Source of the DNA: Bradyrhizobium australiense
GTDB lineage: Bacteria; Pseudomonadota; Alphaproteobacteria; Rhizobiales; Xanthobacteraceae
DNA: 64,000 nucleotides
Direction: 5' to 3'
Assembly (NCBI RefSeq): GCF_013114825.1
Contig: NZ_JAAVLX010000003.1
Location: 496,001-560,000, forward strand
The first letter of the stretch is position 1, and the number at the start of each line of letters is the position of its first letter. This document shows positions 43,326 to 51,805 of the stretch, in pieces. Made by a program: the position numbers and the translations under genes. The notes below the pieces were generated by a model. That model did not search any database. It had not been told where the DNA came from and worked only from the letters and a program-made list of their open reading frames with translations.

Positions 43326-44366
43326 TCACGCATTGCCGCGGTCTTCGCGGAACAGGTCGAGCTTCTGCTGCACCGGGCGATCCGAGAAGGAGAACAGCAC
43401 CGAGTCGGTGTCGGCTTCGTGCGTGACCCAGTGCCAACTCGGCACCACGAACAAGTCGCGCGCGCCCCACTCGAACGTCTGGTCACCAATCCGGGTGCGG
43501 CCCTTGCCTTCGATCGCGGCGAACACGGTGGCGTCGGTCGAGCGATAGCGCGCGGTCTCGAAACCCTTCGGCAATAGCTGGATGAAGGTGCCGATGGTCG
43601 GCATCGCGAAATCGCCGGTCTCGGGGTTGGAGAATTTCAGCTTCAGCCCGTGGCAGGCATCCCATTCGTCGCGTGCCTTGGCGCGCTCCAGCGCCTCGCG
43701 CGTATAGTTATAGGGATAGTTGAAGATCGGCGAGGTCTTGGATTTGCGCTTCTCGTCGACCGGCAGCAGATTGTGGCCGTAGCGCGCAAAGCTGTCGCCG
43801 GCGGGCTTGGAGATCTTCTGCTGGTCCTCATTCGAACCTTCGGCAAAGGACGCATCGAAGAACTGCACCATTGGGATGTCGAGGCCGTCGAGCCAGAACA
43901 TCGGCTCATTCGTCTCGTTGGAATGGTCGTGCCAGGTCATCGACGGTGTGATGATGAAATCGCCCGGCTCCATCGCAGTGCGCTCGCCGTCGACTGTGGT
44001 GTGGGCGCCCTTGCCTTCGAGCACGAAGCGCAGCGCCGACTGGCTGTGCCGGTGCGCCGGCGCGACATCGCCCGGCACCACCATCTGCACGCCGGCAAAT
44101 AGCGAGGTCGTGACCTTCGACTGGCCGCGCAGACCCGGATTCTCAAGCACCAGTACCCGCCGCTCGGCTTCCTTGGCGGTGATCAGCTTGCCGGCCTCGG
44201 TCATGTAGTCGCGGATGGAATCGAATTTCCACAGATGCGGGCGGCAGGCGCTGCGCGGCTCCGGCGTAACGAGGTCACCCAGCACGTTCCACAGCGCGGA
44301 GAGATTGTCGCCGTCGATCTTCTTGTAGAACGCCTCGCGCTCCGGCGTCTTGTGCACGGCTTCCAT
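43326..44366 (-). CDS. gtdA: Gentisate 1,2-dioxygenase
   Basis: 346 residues, a bicupin. The N-terminal cupin has PAHRHSQSALRFVLEGKGAHTTVDGERTAMEPGDFIITPSMTWHDHSNE, with the three His that bind ferrous iron. The C-terminal cupin is ATVFAAIEGKGRTRIGDQTFEWGARDLFVVPSWHWV. The length is normal for the family. It opens gentisate to maleylpyruvate in the cytoplasm. It is divergent from the maleylpyruvate isomerase gene. A promoter TTGACG-N16-CATACT can be read on its strand, with a palindrome over the -10 box. Confidence 0.93.
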   Translation of the reverse strand: MEAVHKTPEREAFYKKIDGDNLSALWNVLGDLVTPEPRSACRPHLWKFDSIRDYMTEAGKLITAKEAERRVLVLENPGLRGQSKVTTSLFAGVQMVVPGDVAPAHRHSQSALRFVLEGKGAHTTVDGERTAMEPGDFIITPSMTWHDHSNETNEPMFWLDGLDIPMVQFFDASFAEGSNEDQQKISKPAGDSFARYGHNLLPVDEKRKSKTSPIFNYPYNYTREALERAKARDEWDACHGLKLKFSNPETGDFAMPTIGTFIQLLPKGFETARYRSTDATVFAAIEGKGRTRIGDQTFEWGARDLFVVPSWHWVTHEADTDSVLFSFSDRPVQQKLDLFREDRGNA

Positions 44367-44396
44367 GGCAAGCCTCCCGTTATTCCTATCGCCTAG

Positions 44397-44430
44397 ATTG
44401 ACAGTATGCTTACAATATCGGTAACGTCAA
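44397..44430. promoter_or_regulatory. Divergent promoter region gtdA/maiA with MarR-type palindrome
   Basis: The palindrome at 44397-44416 has ATTG and CAAT ends around AC-AGTATGCT-TA. It covers the -10 CATACT of gtdA (complement of 44403-44408, with -35 TTGACG at 44425-44430, spacer 16). It also overlaps TTGACA (44399-44404), a -35 box for maiA. The same architecture recurs at 48577-48600, in front of the monooxygenase gene. Confidence 0.75.
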
Positions 44431-44473
44431 TGTGGTAAACCCGAACAGGCTAGAAGAATCAGGGGAGGTTCCG

Positions 44474-45103
44474 ATGAAGCTGCACGGCTATTTTCGCAGC
44501 AGCGCGGCATACCGGGTCAGGATCGCGCTCAACCTCAAGGGGCTCACGGCAGAGCATCTGCCGCATCACCTTCGAAAAGGCGAACAGATTGCGCCGGACT
44601 ATCTCGCGCTCAACCCGCAGGGGCTGGTGCCAACGTTGGAGGACGATGGCGCAGTGCTGACGCAGTCGCTGGCCATCGTCGAATGGCTCGACGACACCCA
44701 TCCCAACCCGCCGCTATTGCCAAAGGATCCGCTGAGGCGCGCAAAAGTGCGCGCCTTCGCACTGGCCATCGCCTGCGACATTCATCCGGTGCAGAATTTG
44801 AAGGTCCTGGCCCGACTGCGCCAGCTCGGCCTGCCCGAGGAGAAGGTGACGGAATGGGCGGCCTGGGCCAATCGCGAAGGCCTGTCCGCTTGCGAGGCCC
44901 TGATCAAGCGCGAGAAGGGGCCGTTCTGTTTCGGCGGCGCGCCGACGATTGCCGACCTCTGCCTGGTGCCGCAGCTTGCCAATGCGCGGCGCTTCGGCGT
45001 CGACGTTTCGGCCTTTTTCCGCCTGCTCGAAGCGGAAGCTGCGGCAAAGCAAATGAAGGCGTTCACCGATGCCGCGCCGGACAGGCAGCCCGATGCCGAG
45101 TAA
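44474..45103 (+). CDS. maiA: Maleylpyruvate/maleylacetoacetate isomerase (zeta-class GST)
   Basis: 209 residues, with AGGGGAGG directly before ATG 44474. The N-terminal thioredoxin fold has the zeta-class motif SSAAYRVRIALNLKG, and QSLAIVEWLDDTHPNPPLLP binds glutathione. The C-terminal helices include CDIHPVQNLKVL and FCFGGAPTIADLCLVPQLANARRF. In this setting, opposite gentisate dioxygenase, it should isomerise maleylpyruvate to fumarylpyruvate. The fumarylpyruvate hydrolase expected next is not in the window. The MarR gene overlaps its end. Confidence 0.92.
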   Translation: MKLHGYFRSSAAYRVRIALNLKGLTAEHLPHHLRKGEQIAPDYLALNPQGLVPTLEDDGAVLTQSLAIVEWLDDTHPNPPLLPKDPLRRAKVRAFALAIACDIHPVQNLKVLARLRQLGLPEEKVTEWAAWANREGLSACEALIKREKGPFCFGGAPTIADLCLVPQLANARRFGVDVSAFFRLLEAEAAAKQMKAFTDAAPDRQPDAE

Positions 45104-45602
45104 ACCCTCAGCCATCACGATGGATGCGGTCTACACCGCGCCAGGCTATCTGTTCCGGCGGATGCAGCAGATTGCGGTCTCGATCTTCGTCGAGGAGTGC
45201 AGCGCGTTCGACCTGACGCCGGTGCAATATGCGGCGCTGGTGGCGATCCACACCCATCCCGGCATCGACGCGACGCGGCTGTCGGCGGTGATCGCGTTCG
45301 ACCGCTCCACGCTCGGCAACGTGATCGAACGGCTGGAGAGCAAGGCGCTGATCGAACGCAAGCCATCGCGCGAGGACAAGCGCGTCAAGCTGCTCTATCT
45401 CAGCAAATCAGGCGCAGCCGTGCTGCGCGACATCATGCCGTCGGTTGAGCGCGCACAGGTCAGAATGCTGCAACCGCTGAAGCCGGCCGATCGCAAGACC
45501 CTGCTGGCGCTTCTGACGCAGCTCGTCGATCTCAACAACGAAGCCTCGCGCGTACCGCTGCGGGCGGAAGATGCGCTGGAGCACCTGGGGAAGGCGGGAT
45601 GA
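45093..45602 (+). CDS. MarR-family transcriptional regulator of the gentisate module
   Basis: 169 residues from ATG 45093, overlapping maiA by 11 bases; ATG 45120 is an alternative. The winged helix reads LTPVQYAALVAIHTHPGIDATRLSAVIAFDRSTLGNVIERLESKALIERKPSREDKRVKLLYLSKSG. It is co-transcribed with maiA and so should be autoregulated if it binds the palindrome at 44397. A matching palindrome precedes the monooxygenase-ligase operon. The likely inducer is an aromatic acid or its CoA ester, as for other MarR proteins of aromatic degradation. Confidence 0.92.
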   Translation: MPSKPSAITMDAVYTAPGYLFRRMQQIAVSIFVEECSAFDLTPVQYAALVAIHTHPGIDATRLSAVIAFDRSTLGNVIERLESKALIERKPSREDKRVKLLYLSKSGAAVLRDIMPSVERAQVRMLQPLKPADRKTLLALLTQLVDLNNEASRVPLRAEDALEHLGKAG

Positions 45603-45666
45603 AGGGGACGCTGGGGAACCGGTCGAGATTGGCCACGCAGGGTACCATGAGCCGCCGGGTTTCCCT

Positions 45667-45796
45667 TACCTCTCCCGCTTGCGGGGGAGGTCGACGCGCT
45701 CGTCAGAGCGCGGCGGGTGGGGAAAAGTCTATCCACTCGGCGAGCGGGTCGCGGGGAGAGACCCCCACCCGCGCCTCCTCCGCAAGCGGGAGAGGG
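45667..45796. repeat. Composite palindrome, CTCTCCCGC/GCGGGAGAG family
   Basis: It starts CCTCTCCCGCTTGCGGGGGAGG, has inner CGGCGGGTGGGGA... and ...ACCCCCACCCGCG, and ends CGCAAGCGGGAGAGGG. It fills most of the gap between the convergent MarR and CoA-ligase genes. Confidence 0.8.
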
Positions 45797-45815
45797 AGTG
45801 CGGCGGAGCTCGCCG

Positions 45816-47429
45816 TTACATCTTCGTCAACGCTTGCCGATCAATCTTGCCTGTGCCGGTCTTCGGCAGCTCCGCGATGAAGGTGATCTCGCGCGGATAT
45901 TTGTAGGGCAGCAGTTTTGTCTTGACGTAATCCTGCAGCTTCTTCGTGGCATCATTGGTGTCGAACTCGCCCTTGTTCATTACCACCACCGCCTTCAGCG
46001 TCATGCGCCGATCAGGCAATTCGGCGGCGAACACGGCGCATTCCCTGATGTCGGGGTGCTCGGCGAGGCAGAGCTCGACCTCAAGCGGGTAGACCCACTG
46101 GCCTGATATCTTGACCAGGTCGTCGGCGCGGCCGCGGAAGAAGTGAAAGCCGTCGGCATCGCGCATGAAGCGGTCGCCGGTGTAGATCCAGCCGCCCTCG
46201 CGAATCGTCTCCGCCGACTTGTCCGGCCGGTTCCAGTACAGCGGCGTATTGGAATCGCCGCGGACCCACAAGATACCTTCCTCATTGTCGCCGACTTCGC
46301 GGCCGTCGTTATCCTTGAGCAGGATTTCGTAGCCGGGCACGCGCAGGCCGGCGGCGCCGAGCTTCTTCTTCTCGGGAAGGTTGGAGAGATAAATGTGCAG
46401 GACTTCCGTCGAACCGAGTCCCTCGATGATCTCCAGCCCCGTCAGCTTCTTCCAGCCGTTGAACACCTCCGCCGACAGCACTTCGGCTGCCGATAGCGCC
46501 ATCCGCAGCGACGAGAAATCGGTGGCTGCCGCACCCTCGGCCTTGGTCAGCGAGGTGTAAAGCGTCGGCAATCCGTAGAACACGGAGGGCCGGTACTTTT
46601 CGATCGCCGCGAAGATCGCGGCCGGCTTTGGCTGGCCGGGCAACAATAGCGTCCCCGCGCCGACCGAGAACGGGAAGGTGATGGCGTTACCGAAACCGTA
46701 GGCGAAGAAGATTTTCGGCACCGAGAAGCAGATGTCGTCGGGCCCGAGCTTGAGCACGTTACGCGCAAAGGCCTGCTCGCTGTAGGCCATGTCGTGCTGC
46801 AGATGGACGATGCCCTTGGGGCGGCCGGTCGAGCCGGATGAATACATCCAGAACGCCATCTCGTCGCGGTGCGTGTCGGCTTCCGGCAGATCGGCGGCGA
46901 AGCCATGCAGCCACTTCGCCGCGTCGAGGCTCTTCGATACGGCGTGTTCGCCCGCCGCGCCATTGACCACGACCAAGGTTTGCAGCGGCGTGTCCTTGCA
47001 TGCCTCCGCGTTGAACCGCGACGTAAATTCGGCCTCCGCGACCGCCACCGCCGCGCCGGCGTCCGAGAGATAGAACTGCAGCAAGTCCGGCGGCGTCAGC
47101 GTGTTGATCAACAACGGCACCAAGCCTGAGCGCACCGCGCCGAAAAATGCCGCTGGATAGGCCGGCGTATCGTCGAGGAACATGAGGATGCGGTCGCCGC
47201 GCTTCAGGCCGAGCGACTGAAAGCCATGTCCCCATTGCGCGGCCTCGGCGCAGAGCTCAGCGTAGGTGCGCGTGCCGCCGGGACCGGTCAGCGCCAGCCG
47301 GTCGCCGTGGCCGGCCGCGAGATTGTCAAAGAGGATGCGGCTGGCGTTATAGCGTTCCGGGATCGCAAAGCCGATCTCGCGCGCGCCCGGATTGTCGCGG
47401 GGGACCAAATCGGAAACTTCTGACGTCAT
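45816..47429 (-). CDS. Aryl-CoA ligase (benzoate-CoA ligase family)
   Basis: 537 residues. The AMP-binding P-loop is MYSSGSTGRPKGIVH. GSTEVLHIYLSN, YTGDRFMRDADGFHFFRGRADDLVKISGQWVYPLEVE and the C-terminal Lys in LPKTGTGKIDRQALTKM are the other core motifs of acyl/aryl-CoA synthetases. Length and the FFGAVRSGLVPLLINTL region place it with benzoate/4-hydroxybenzoate-CoA ligases. Its ATG overlaps the stop of the flavin monooxygenase (ATGA), so the two are translationally coupled. It should activate a (hydroxy)benzoate as the CoA ester that the monooxygenase then hydroxylates. Confidence 0.93.
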   Translation of the reverse strand: MTSEVSDLVPRDNPGAREIGFAIPERYNASRILFDNLAAGHGDRLALTGPGGTRTYAELCAEAAQWGHGFQSLGLKRGDRILMFLDDTPAYPAAFFGAVRSGLVPLLINTLTPPDLLQFYLSDAGAAVAVAEAEFTSRFNAEACKDTPLQTLVVVNGAAGEHAVSKSLDAAKWLHGFAADLPEADTHRDEMAFWMYSSGSTGRPKGIVHLQHDMAYSEQAFARNVLKLGPDDICFSVPKIFFAYGFGNAITFPFSVGAGTLLLPGQPKPAAIFAAIEKYRPSVFYGLPTLYTSLTKAEGAAATDFSSLRMALSAAEVLSAEVFNGWKKLTGLEIIEGLGSTEVLHIYLSNLPEKKKLGAAGLRVPGYEILLKDNDGREVGDNEEGILWVRGDSNTPLYWNRPDKSAETIREGGWIYTGDRFMRDADGFHFFRGRADDLVKISGQWVYPLEVELCLAEHPDIRECAVFAAELPDRRMTLKAVVVMNKGEFDTNDATKKLQDYVKTKLLPYKYPREITFIAELPKTGTGKIDRQALTKM

Positions 47430-48565
47430 GCCTGGCTCCCCACCTTTTTCGCGGCCTCGTAGCGCGCCATGAATTCCGGCGACATCGCCCGCAACCGGGC
47501 GTCGGCGATCCGCCCGGAGCGAGTGATGTAGCTGTAGGCAAAATCCATCAGGTCGAGCTTCATGTGTTCGGGGAAATGTTCATACCAATCGGCGCTGGTG
47601 CGCGCCGCCGTCACCAGCTTCTGCACGATCGGCTTGCGTTCGGCCTGGTAGCGGGCAATGCCTGCGGGAATTGCCGTCTCTGCCTCGAGCGCCTTGGTCA
47701 GCGCGATCGCGTCTTCGATCGCGAGCCGGGTGCCCGAGCCGATCGAGAAATGCGCGGTATGCAGGGCGTCGCCAATCAGCACCATGTTGCGGTGCGACCA
47801 GTTCTCGTTCCAGATCCAGGGGAAATTGCGCCACACCGATTTGTTCGAGACCAGCGGGTGGCCTTCGAGGGTATCCGCGAAGATTTCCTCGCAGATCGCC
47901 TGCGACTGTTCAATCGTCTTGTGCTCGAAGCCATAAGCCTGCCAGGTGGCCGCATCACATTCGACCAGGAACGTGCTCATTGCGGGCGAATAGCGATAGT
48001 GATGCGCGTTGAAGGACCCCAGATCGGTCTTCACAAACGTCTGCGACAGCGTGGCAAAGCGTTTGCTGGTGCCGTACCAGGCGAACTTGTTGGTCGAGTG
48101 CGAAATCGAGGTCCCGAATTCCTTCTCAAAGCCGCGGCGCACCAGCGAGTTCAGTCCGTCGGCGGCGACGATCAGATCGTATCCGCCGAGTTCGTCCAAA
48201 GACTGGATCGTGGTGCCGTATCGCGCCGCCACGCCTGCCACGCGGACGCGCTGCTGCAGGATGGTGAGTAGTTCGAGCCGGCCGATCGAGGAGAAGCCGA
48301 TGCCGTCGATCTCGACGCTCTCTCCACGCAAATTGAGCGTGATGTTCTTCCAGCTTTCCATCCGCGGCGTGATGGCGTCGACCGTCTCAGGATCGTCGGC
48401 GCGCAAGAATTCCAGCGCCTGTTCGGAGAACACCACGCCAAACCCCCAGGTCGCACCTTCGGGGTTCTGTTCGAACAGGTCGATATGCGCGTCCGGATGA
48501 CGCCGCTTCCAGAGATAGGCAAAATAGAGACCGCCGGGGCCTCCGCCGATGACGGCGATACGCAC
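47426..48565 (-). CDS. FAD-dependent aryl-CoA hydroxylase (salicylyl-CoA 5-hydroxylase-like)
   Basis: 379 residues, starting at GTG 48565 after GGGAGGAAG. RIAVIGGGPGGLYFAYLWKRRHP binds FAD, and TWGFGVVFSEQALEFL is characteristic of the salicylyl-CoA/2-aminobenzoyl-CoA monooxygenase group rather than of PobA. LVAADGLNSLVR and MVLIGDALHTAHFSIGSGTRLAIEDAIAL (the GD motif) complete the flavoprotein core. It lacks the C-terminal reductase domain of the bifunctional homologues. Paired with a CoA ligase and gentisate dioxygenase, it probably makes gentisyl-CoA. The exact substrate (salicylyl-, 3- or 4-hydroxybenzoyl-CoA) is open. Confidence 0.87.
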   Translation of the reverse strand: MRIAVIGGGPGGLYFAYLWKRRHPDAHIDLFEQNPEGATWGFGVVFSEQALEFLRADDPETVDAITPRMESWKNITLNLRGESVEIDGIGFSSIGRLELLTILQQRVRVAGVAARYGTTIQSLDELGGYDLIVAADGLNSLVRRGFEKEFGTSISHSTNKFAWYGTSKRFATLSQTFVKTDLGSFNAHHYRYSPAMSTFLVECDAATWQAYGFEHKTIEQSQAICEEIFADTLEGHPLVSNKSVWRNFPWIWNENWSHRNMVLIGDALHTAHFSIGSGTRLAIEDAIALTKALEAETAIPAGIARYQAERKPIVQKLVTAARTSADWYEHFPEHMKLDLMDFAYSYITRSGRIADARLRAMSPEFMARYEAAKKVGSQA

Positions 48566-48576
48566 GTCTTCCTCCC

Positions 48577-48600
48577 AATTAGACAGTATACTTACTAATT
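48577..48600 (-). promoter_or_regulatory. Operator-like palindrome before the aryl-CoA hydroxylase-ligase operon
   Basis: A 24-base near-perfect palindrome has ends AATTAG and CTAATT and centre AGTATACT, with only the AC/TA pairs unmatched. On the minus strand its centre contains TATACT, a good -10 box. The inner GACAGTATRCTTAC is shared with the palindrome at 44397-44416. It lies 12-35 bases before the GTG start. Confidence 0.8.
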
Positions 48601-48796
48601 TGGACTGGAGACTAATCCGCGCCGGAAATTTGCGCTACAGAAAAATGGTGGGCGAGCGCGGCCTGGACCCAGTCCGGAGCGCGCCAGGGACCGACCTCTT
48701 GGGGCGCTGTTCAGCTCCGCCAGTTCTGTCCGCGAACGGTTGTCCGCTCTGCGGCAGCACTGGCTTGACCGTGCCTTCGACGGAAACGCCTGGGGC

Positions 48797-49006
48797 TCAA
48801 GTGCAGCGGCGAACCTTCACGCCATTCACCACCACGGTCCTGCAAACCACGGCAGGCTTGCGGACGACGACCGCGCCGCGCGCTCCGGCGCAACCGGCCC
48901 TGGCGACGCCGCGGGCACAGACCACCGCGTTGGCTTCGGTGGTTTCGAACGTCATGGTGGCGGAAAAGGACAGCACGGCGGCTGCCATCAGCAGGAAGGA
49001 ACGCAT
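48797..49006 (-). CDS. Small secreted Cys-containing protein
   Basis: 69 residues from ATG 49006 with GGGAG upstream. A signal peptide ends TTEANAVVC. The mature 40 residues hold four cysteines and the pattern CARGVARAGCAGARGAVVVRK...VCRTVVVNGVKVRRC, which could give two disulfides. Very similar small proteins are common in Bradyrhizobium genomes, from memory, and have no assigned role. It is divergent from the small membrane protein at 49136. Confidence 0.78.
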   Translation of the reverse strand: MRSFLLMAAAVLSFSATMTFETTEANAVVCARGVARAGCAGARGAVVVRKPAVVCRTVVVNGVKVRRCT

Positions 49007-49135
49007 GTTAATCTCCCGGACTGGTACTGGTTGATGTTCAGGCCTGAAAGTTTCTTCTTGAAAGTCTCTTGGGAAGGTTCTGCGGATGCTCTAGTGAAGC
49101 TCCATTCATCGCTGAGGAAAACCCGAGGAAGATTC

Positions 49136-49495
49136 ATGGCGCAGGTCAGAACCAAATGGCTGGCGTTCTATTCCGAACGCGTCGAGCCGGTCTCCAAGGA
49201 AATCTTTTCACACGTCGAGAAGATGATCATCGGGACGTTGATCATATCCGCCGGCGCCCATGTCTCGAGTAACGAGCCAGCGATCGTCCTGTTCGGCTAT
49301 CTGCGCCACGGTCTCGTCGGCCGCGGCGTCATGTTGTTCGGCGTCATTCTCCTGCTGCTGAACTTTCTCGACGGCCTCCACAAACTTGCCAAGCTCAACT
49401 GGCATATCGCGTACCAACTCCTGATGGCGATGCTTTATGTCGCGCTATCGGTCCGGCTCATTCAGCTCATCCTCGCCTTTCGCGGCGGTGACTGA
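49136..49495 (+). CDS. Small integral membrane protein of unknown function
   Basis: 119 residues from ATG 49136, preceded by GAGGAAG. Three hydrophobic stretches are visible (IIGTLIISAGAHV; GRGVMLFGVILLLLNFL; YQLLMAMLYVALSVRLIQLILAF), with a charged N-terminus of about 30 residues. It resembles no family I can name with confidence. An upstream in-frame extension lacks a ribosome site. Confidence 0.65.
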   Translation: MAQVRTKWLAFYSERVEPVSKEIFSHVEKMIIGTLIISAGAHVSSNEPAIVLFGYLRHGLVGRGVMLFGVILLLLNFLDGLHKLAKLNWHIAYQLLMAMLYVALSVRLIQLILAFRGGD

Positions 49496-49538
49496 CCGGC
49501 GATCCCCGGATCAACCGAGGATCGCCGCACAGGCGTGA

Positions 49539-50393
49539 TTATCGCACCGCGAACTGCGACAGCACGTCCTTGCAGGCCGGCGAAAGCTGGGCGGCATGGT
49601 TCGCCAGGCATTGTACGATCCGGCCGCCACCAGCGGGCACGTCGCCGCAAATCGTGCGGACGTCGGCGCCGCAGGCCGATCGAAGCACGAGCAGTTCCTC
49701 GCGCGGGCGCATCGGCCGCAACACAATAACGGTCGGAGCCGCTGCCGGCGCAGCGGTAGCTGCGGCACCTGGTGCGGCTGGCGCCGCGCCTGCTGCGGGC
49801 GCTGCCGGCCCACCGGCGCTGGCGGCAGCGACCGCCTTCTCGCAGCCGGCCGAAAGCTTCCCCTTATTCTTCTCCAGGCATTGCAGCGCGGGTGCGCCGC
49901 CGGTCGGCACGCCGGCGCAGACCTTCGGATAATCGGAGCGGCATGCGCTGCGGATGGCGGAAATCTGTGCGCTGGTCGGTTGCCCGGCGGGCACAGCGGC
50001 CGCAGTCTTTGGCGCGGCGGATTTGGCCGGCGCTGCCGTTGCAGCGGCCGGTGCCGCGGTTTTCGCCGGCGCGGCCTCGGCCGGCTTGGCGGTTTCCGCG
50101 GGCTTGGCCGCTTCTGCCGGTTTGGCGGGCGCAGCCGCCGGCGCCGCTACGGCGCGCACCGCGCCCTGACAGCTTGACGAGAGGCTCGACATGTTCTTCT
50201 GCAGGCATTGCAGCGCCGCCTCGCCGCCCGGCGGCACGCTGGAGCAATGCGCTATGTAGTCGGAGCGGCACTGGGACTTGATCGCGTCGCGTTGCGCCTG
50301 GCTCGGCGCTTGCGCGGATGCCGCAGTTGCGAATAGCGCGGCGGCTGCAACTAGCGGCCCAAGCTTCGCAACGCGCGTCAGCGTCTTGATCAT
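49539..50393 (-). CDS. Secreted cysteine-rich repeat protein (three modules)
   Basis: 284 residues from ATG 50393. A signal peptide ends TAASAQAPS. Three modules of about 45 residues each carry the pattern C-x2-D-x4-C...G...LQCL...LS..C (ALQCLQKNMSSLSSSC, ALQCLEKNKGKLSAGC, IVQCLANHAAQLSPAC), as in the Cys-rich GLG1-type repeat. They are joined by long Ala/Pro/Lys linkers. The third module is preceded by VIVLRPMRPREEL and is more divergent. It is probably periplasmic or cell-wall associated. The function is unknown. Confidence 0.83.
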   Translation of the reverse strand: MIKTLTRVAKLGPLVAAAALFATAASAQAPSQAQRDAIKSQCRSDYIAHCSSVPPGGEAALQCLQKNMSSLSSSCQGAVRAVAAPAAAPAKPAEAAKPAETAKPAEAAPAKTAAPAAATAAPAKSAAPKTAAAVPAGQPTSAQISAIRSACRSDYPKVCAGVPTGGAPALQCLEKNKGKLSAGCEKAVAAASAGGPAAPAAGAAPAAPGAAATAAPAAAPTVIVLRPMRPREELLVLRSACGADVRTICGDVPAGGGRIVQCLANHAAQLSPACKDVLSQFAVR

Positions 50394-50593
50394 TTGAATA
50401 AATCCTTTTGTTGTCGCTGGAAACCGCCGCTTCAACCGAACTGAAATCTTGAATACGCCTGCAGAAAAATCAGGTCGCATCATTTTCGCTTTCCGGTTCC
50501 GCCGCAAGCGGATTGTTGCTATTTTCATGGGATGGCGGAAAGCCGATTTCTGAATAAAGCCTTTTCCAGAACAAACCTATTGGGCCACCAAAA

Positions 50594-51796
50594 ATGAAGG
50601 CTTCGCGTTCGCCTGCACGCTTGAGATCACACGGCACCGCCGCAGAAAGAGGCGCCGCCGTCTGCCGTGCAGCCTTCGCCCTTGGCGCGATGGGCATCTT
50701 AAGTGCCTGCGAACAAAATACTTTTGTCCCGCCGCCAGCGCCCAAGGTCGAAGTCGCGGTGCCGGTGCAGCGGCCTTTCACGCGCTATCTGGAAGCGACC
50801 GGCAATACCGCCGCGATCAAGAACGTCGATCTGGTCGCGCGCGTGCAGGGCTTTCTGCAATCGATCAACTACAAGGACGGCGCCTTCGTGAAGGAGGGCA
50901 CGTCGCTGTTCACGATCGAGCCCGACACCTACAAGCTGAAGCTCGAACAGGCGCAGGCTGCGGAGTCCGGCGCGCAGGCCTCGGTGCGACAGGCCGAGGC
51001 GGATTTCAAGCGCCAGCAGGAGTTGGTGCAGCGGCAGGCCGTGTCCCAGGCGACGTTGGATACTTCCACGTCGACGCGCGACAATGCGCAAGCGAACCTG
51101 CTGCAGGCCCAGGTCAATACCAAGATCGCGGCGGTCAATTACGGTTACACCAATGTGGTCGCGCCGTTCGACGGGGTCGTCAGCGCGCATCTCGTCTCGG
51201 TCGGCGAACTCGTCGGCGCATCGTCGCCGACCCAACTCGCCACCATCGTGGCACTCGACCCGATCTATGTGAATTTCAACGTCAATGAACAGGACGTGCT
51301 GCGGATCCGCGAGGAAGCGCGCCGGCGCGGGATGACACCTGACGATCTCAGGCAGTTGCCGATCGAGGTGGGCCTGCAGACCGAAACCGGCTTTCCGCAC
51401 AAGGGCAAGCTCGATTATGCCGCAGCGACGCTGAACCAGTCGACCGGCACGCTGCCCGTGCGCGGCGTGCTGCCCAATGCGGACCGCGCGCTGCTGCCGG
51501 GATTCTTCGTCCGAATTCGCGTGCCGATGGATCAGGTGCAAAACGCGCTGTTCGTGCCTGACGTGGCGCTCGGCAGCGATCAGGCCGGACGCTACGTGCT
51601 GGTCGTGAACGGTGAAAATATTGTCGAGCAGCGCAAGGTGCGCGTCGGACCGCTGGAAGGCGAACTGCGTGTCATCGAGGAAGGCCTGAAGGTCGACGAC
51701 CGGATCATTACCGTCGGGTTATTGCGTGCGATCCCCGGCCAGAAGGTCGATCCGCAACTCAGGACGGTCGAAGCGCAGCCGGCGTCCGCCAAGTAG
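50594..51796 (+). CDS. RND efflux periplasmic adaptor (membrane fusion protein)
   Basis: 400 residues. LGAMGILSACEQ contains a lipobox, so the protein is probably anchored to the inner membrane. The lipoyl halves are VDLVARVQGFLQSINYKDGAFVKEGTSLFTIEP and NYGYTNVVAPFDGVVSAHLVSVGELVG. Between them lies the alpha-hairpin (LKLEQAQAAESGAQASVRQAEADFKRQQELV). A beta-barrel and membrane-proximal domain follow. It pairs with the AcrB-like gene 9 bases downstream. No outer-membrane channel gene and no TetR regulator are adjacent. Confidence 0.95.
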   Translation: MKASRSPARLRSHGTAAERGAAVCRAAFALGAMGILSACEQNTFVPPPAPKVEVAVPVQRPFTRYLEATGNTAAIKNVDLVARVQGFLQSINYKDGAFVKEGTSLFTIEPDTYKLKLEQAQAAESGAQASVRQAEADFKRQQELVQRQAVSQATLDTSTSTRDNAQANLLQAQVNTKIAAVNYGYTNVVAPFDGVVSAHLVSVGELVGASSPTQLATIVALDPIYVNFNVNEQDVLRIREEARRRGMTPDDLRQLPIEVGLQTETGFPHKGKLDYAAATLNQSTGTLPVRGVLPNADRALLPGFFVRIRVPMDQVQNALFVPDVALGSDQAGRYVLVVNGENIVEQRKVRVGPLEGELRVIEEGLKVDDRIITVGLLRAIPGQKVDPQLRTVEAQPASAK

Positions 51797-51805
51797 GAGC
51801 CGGCC

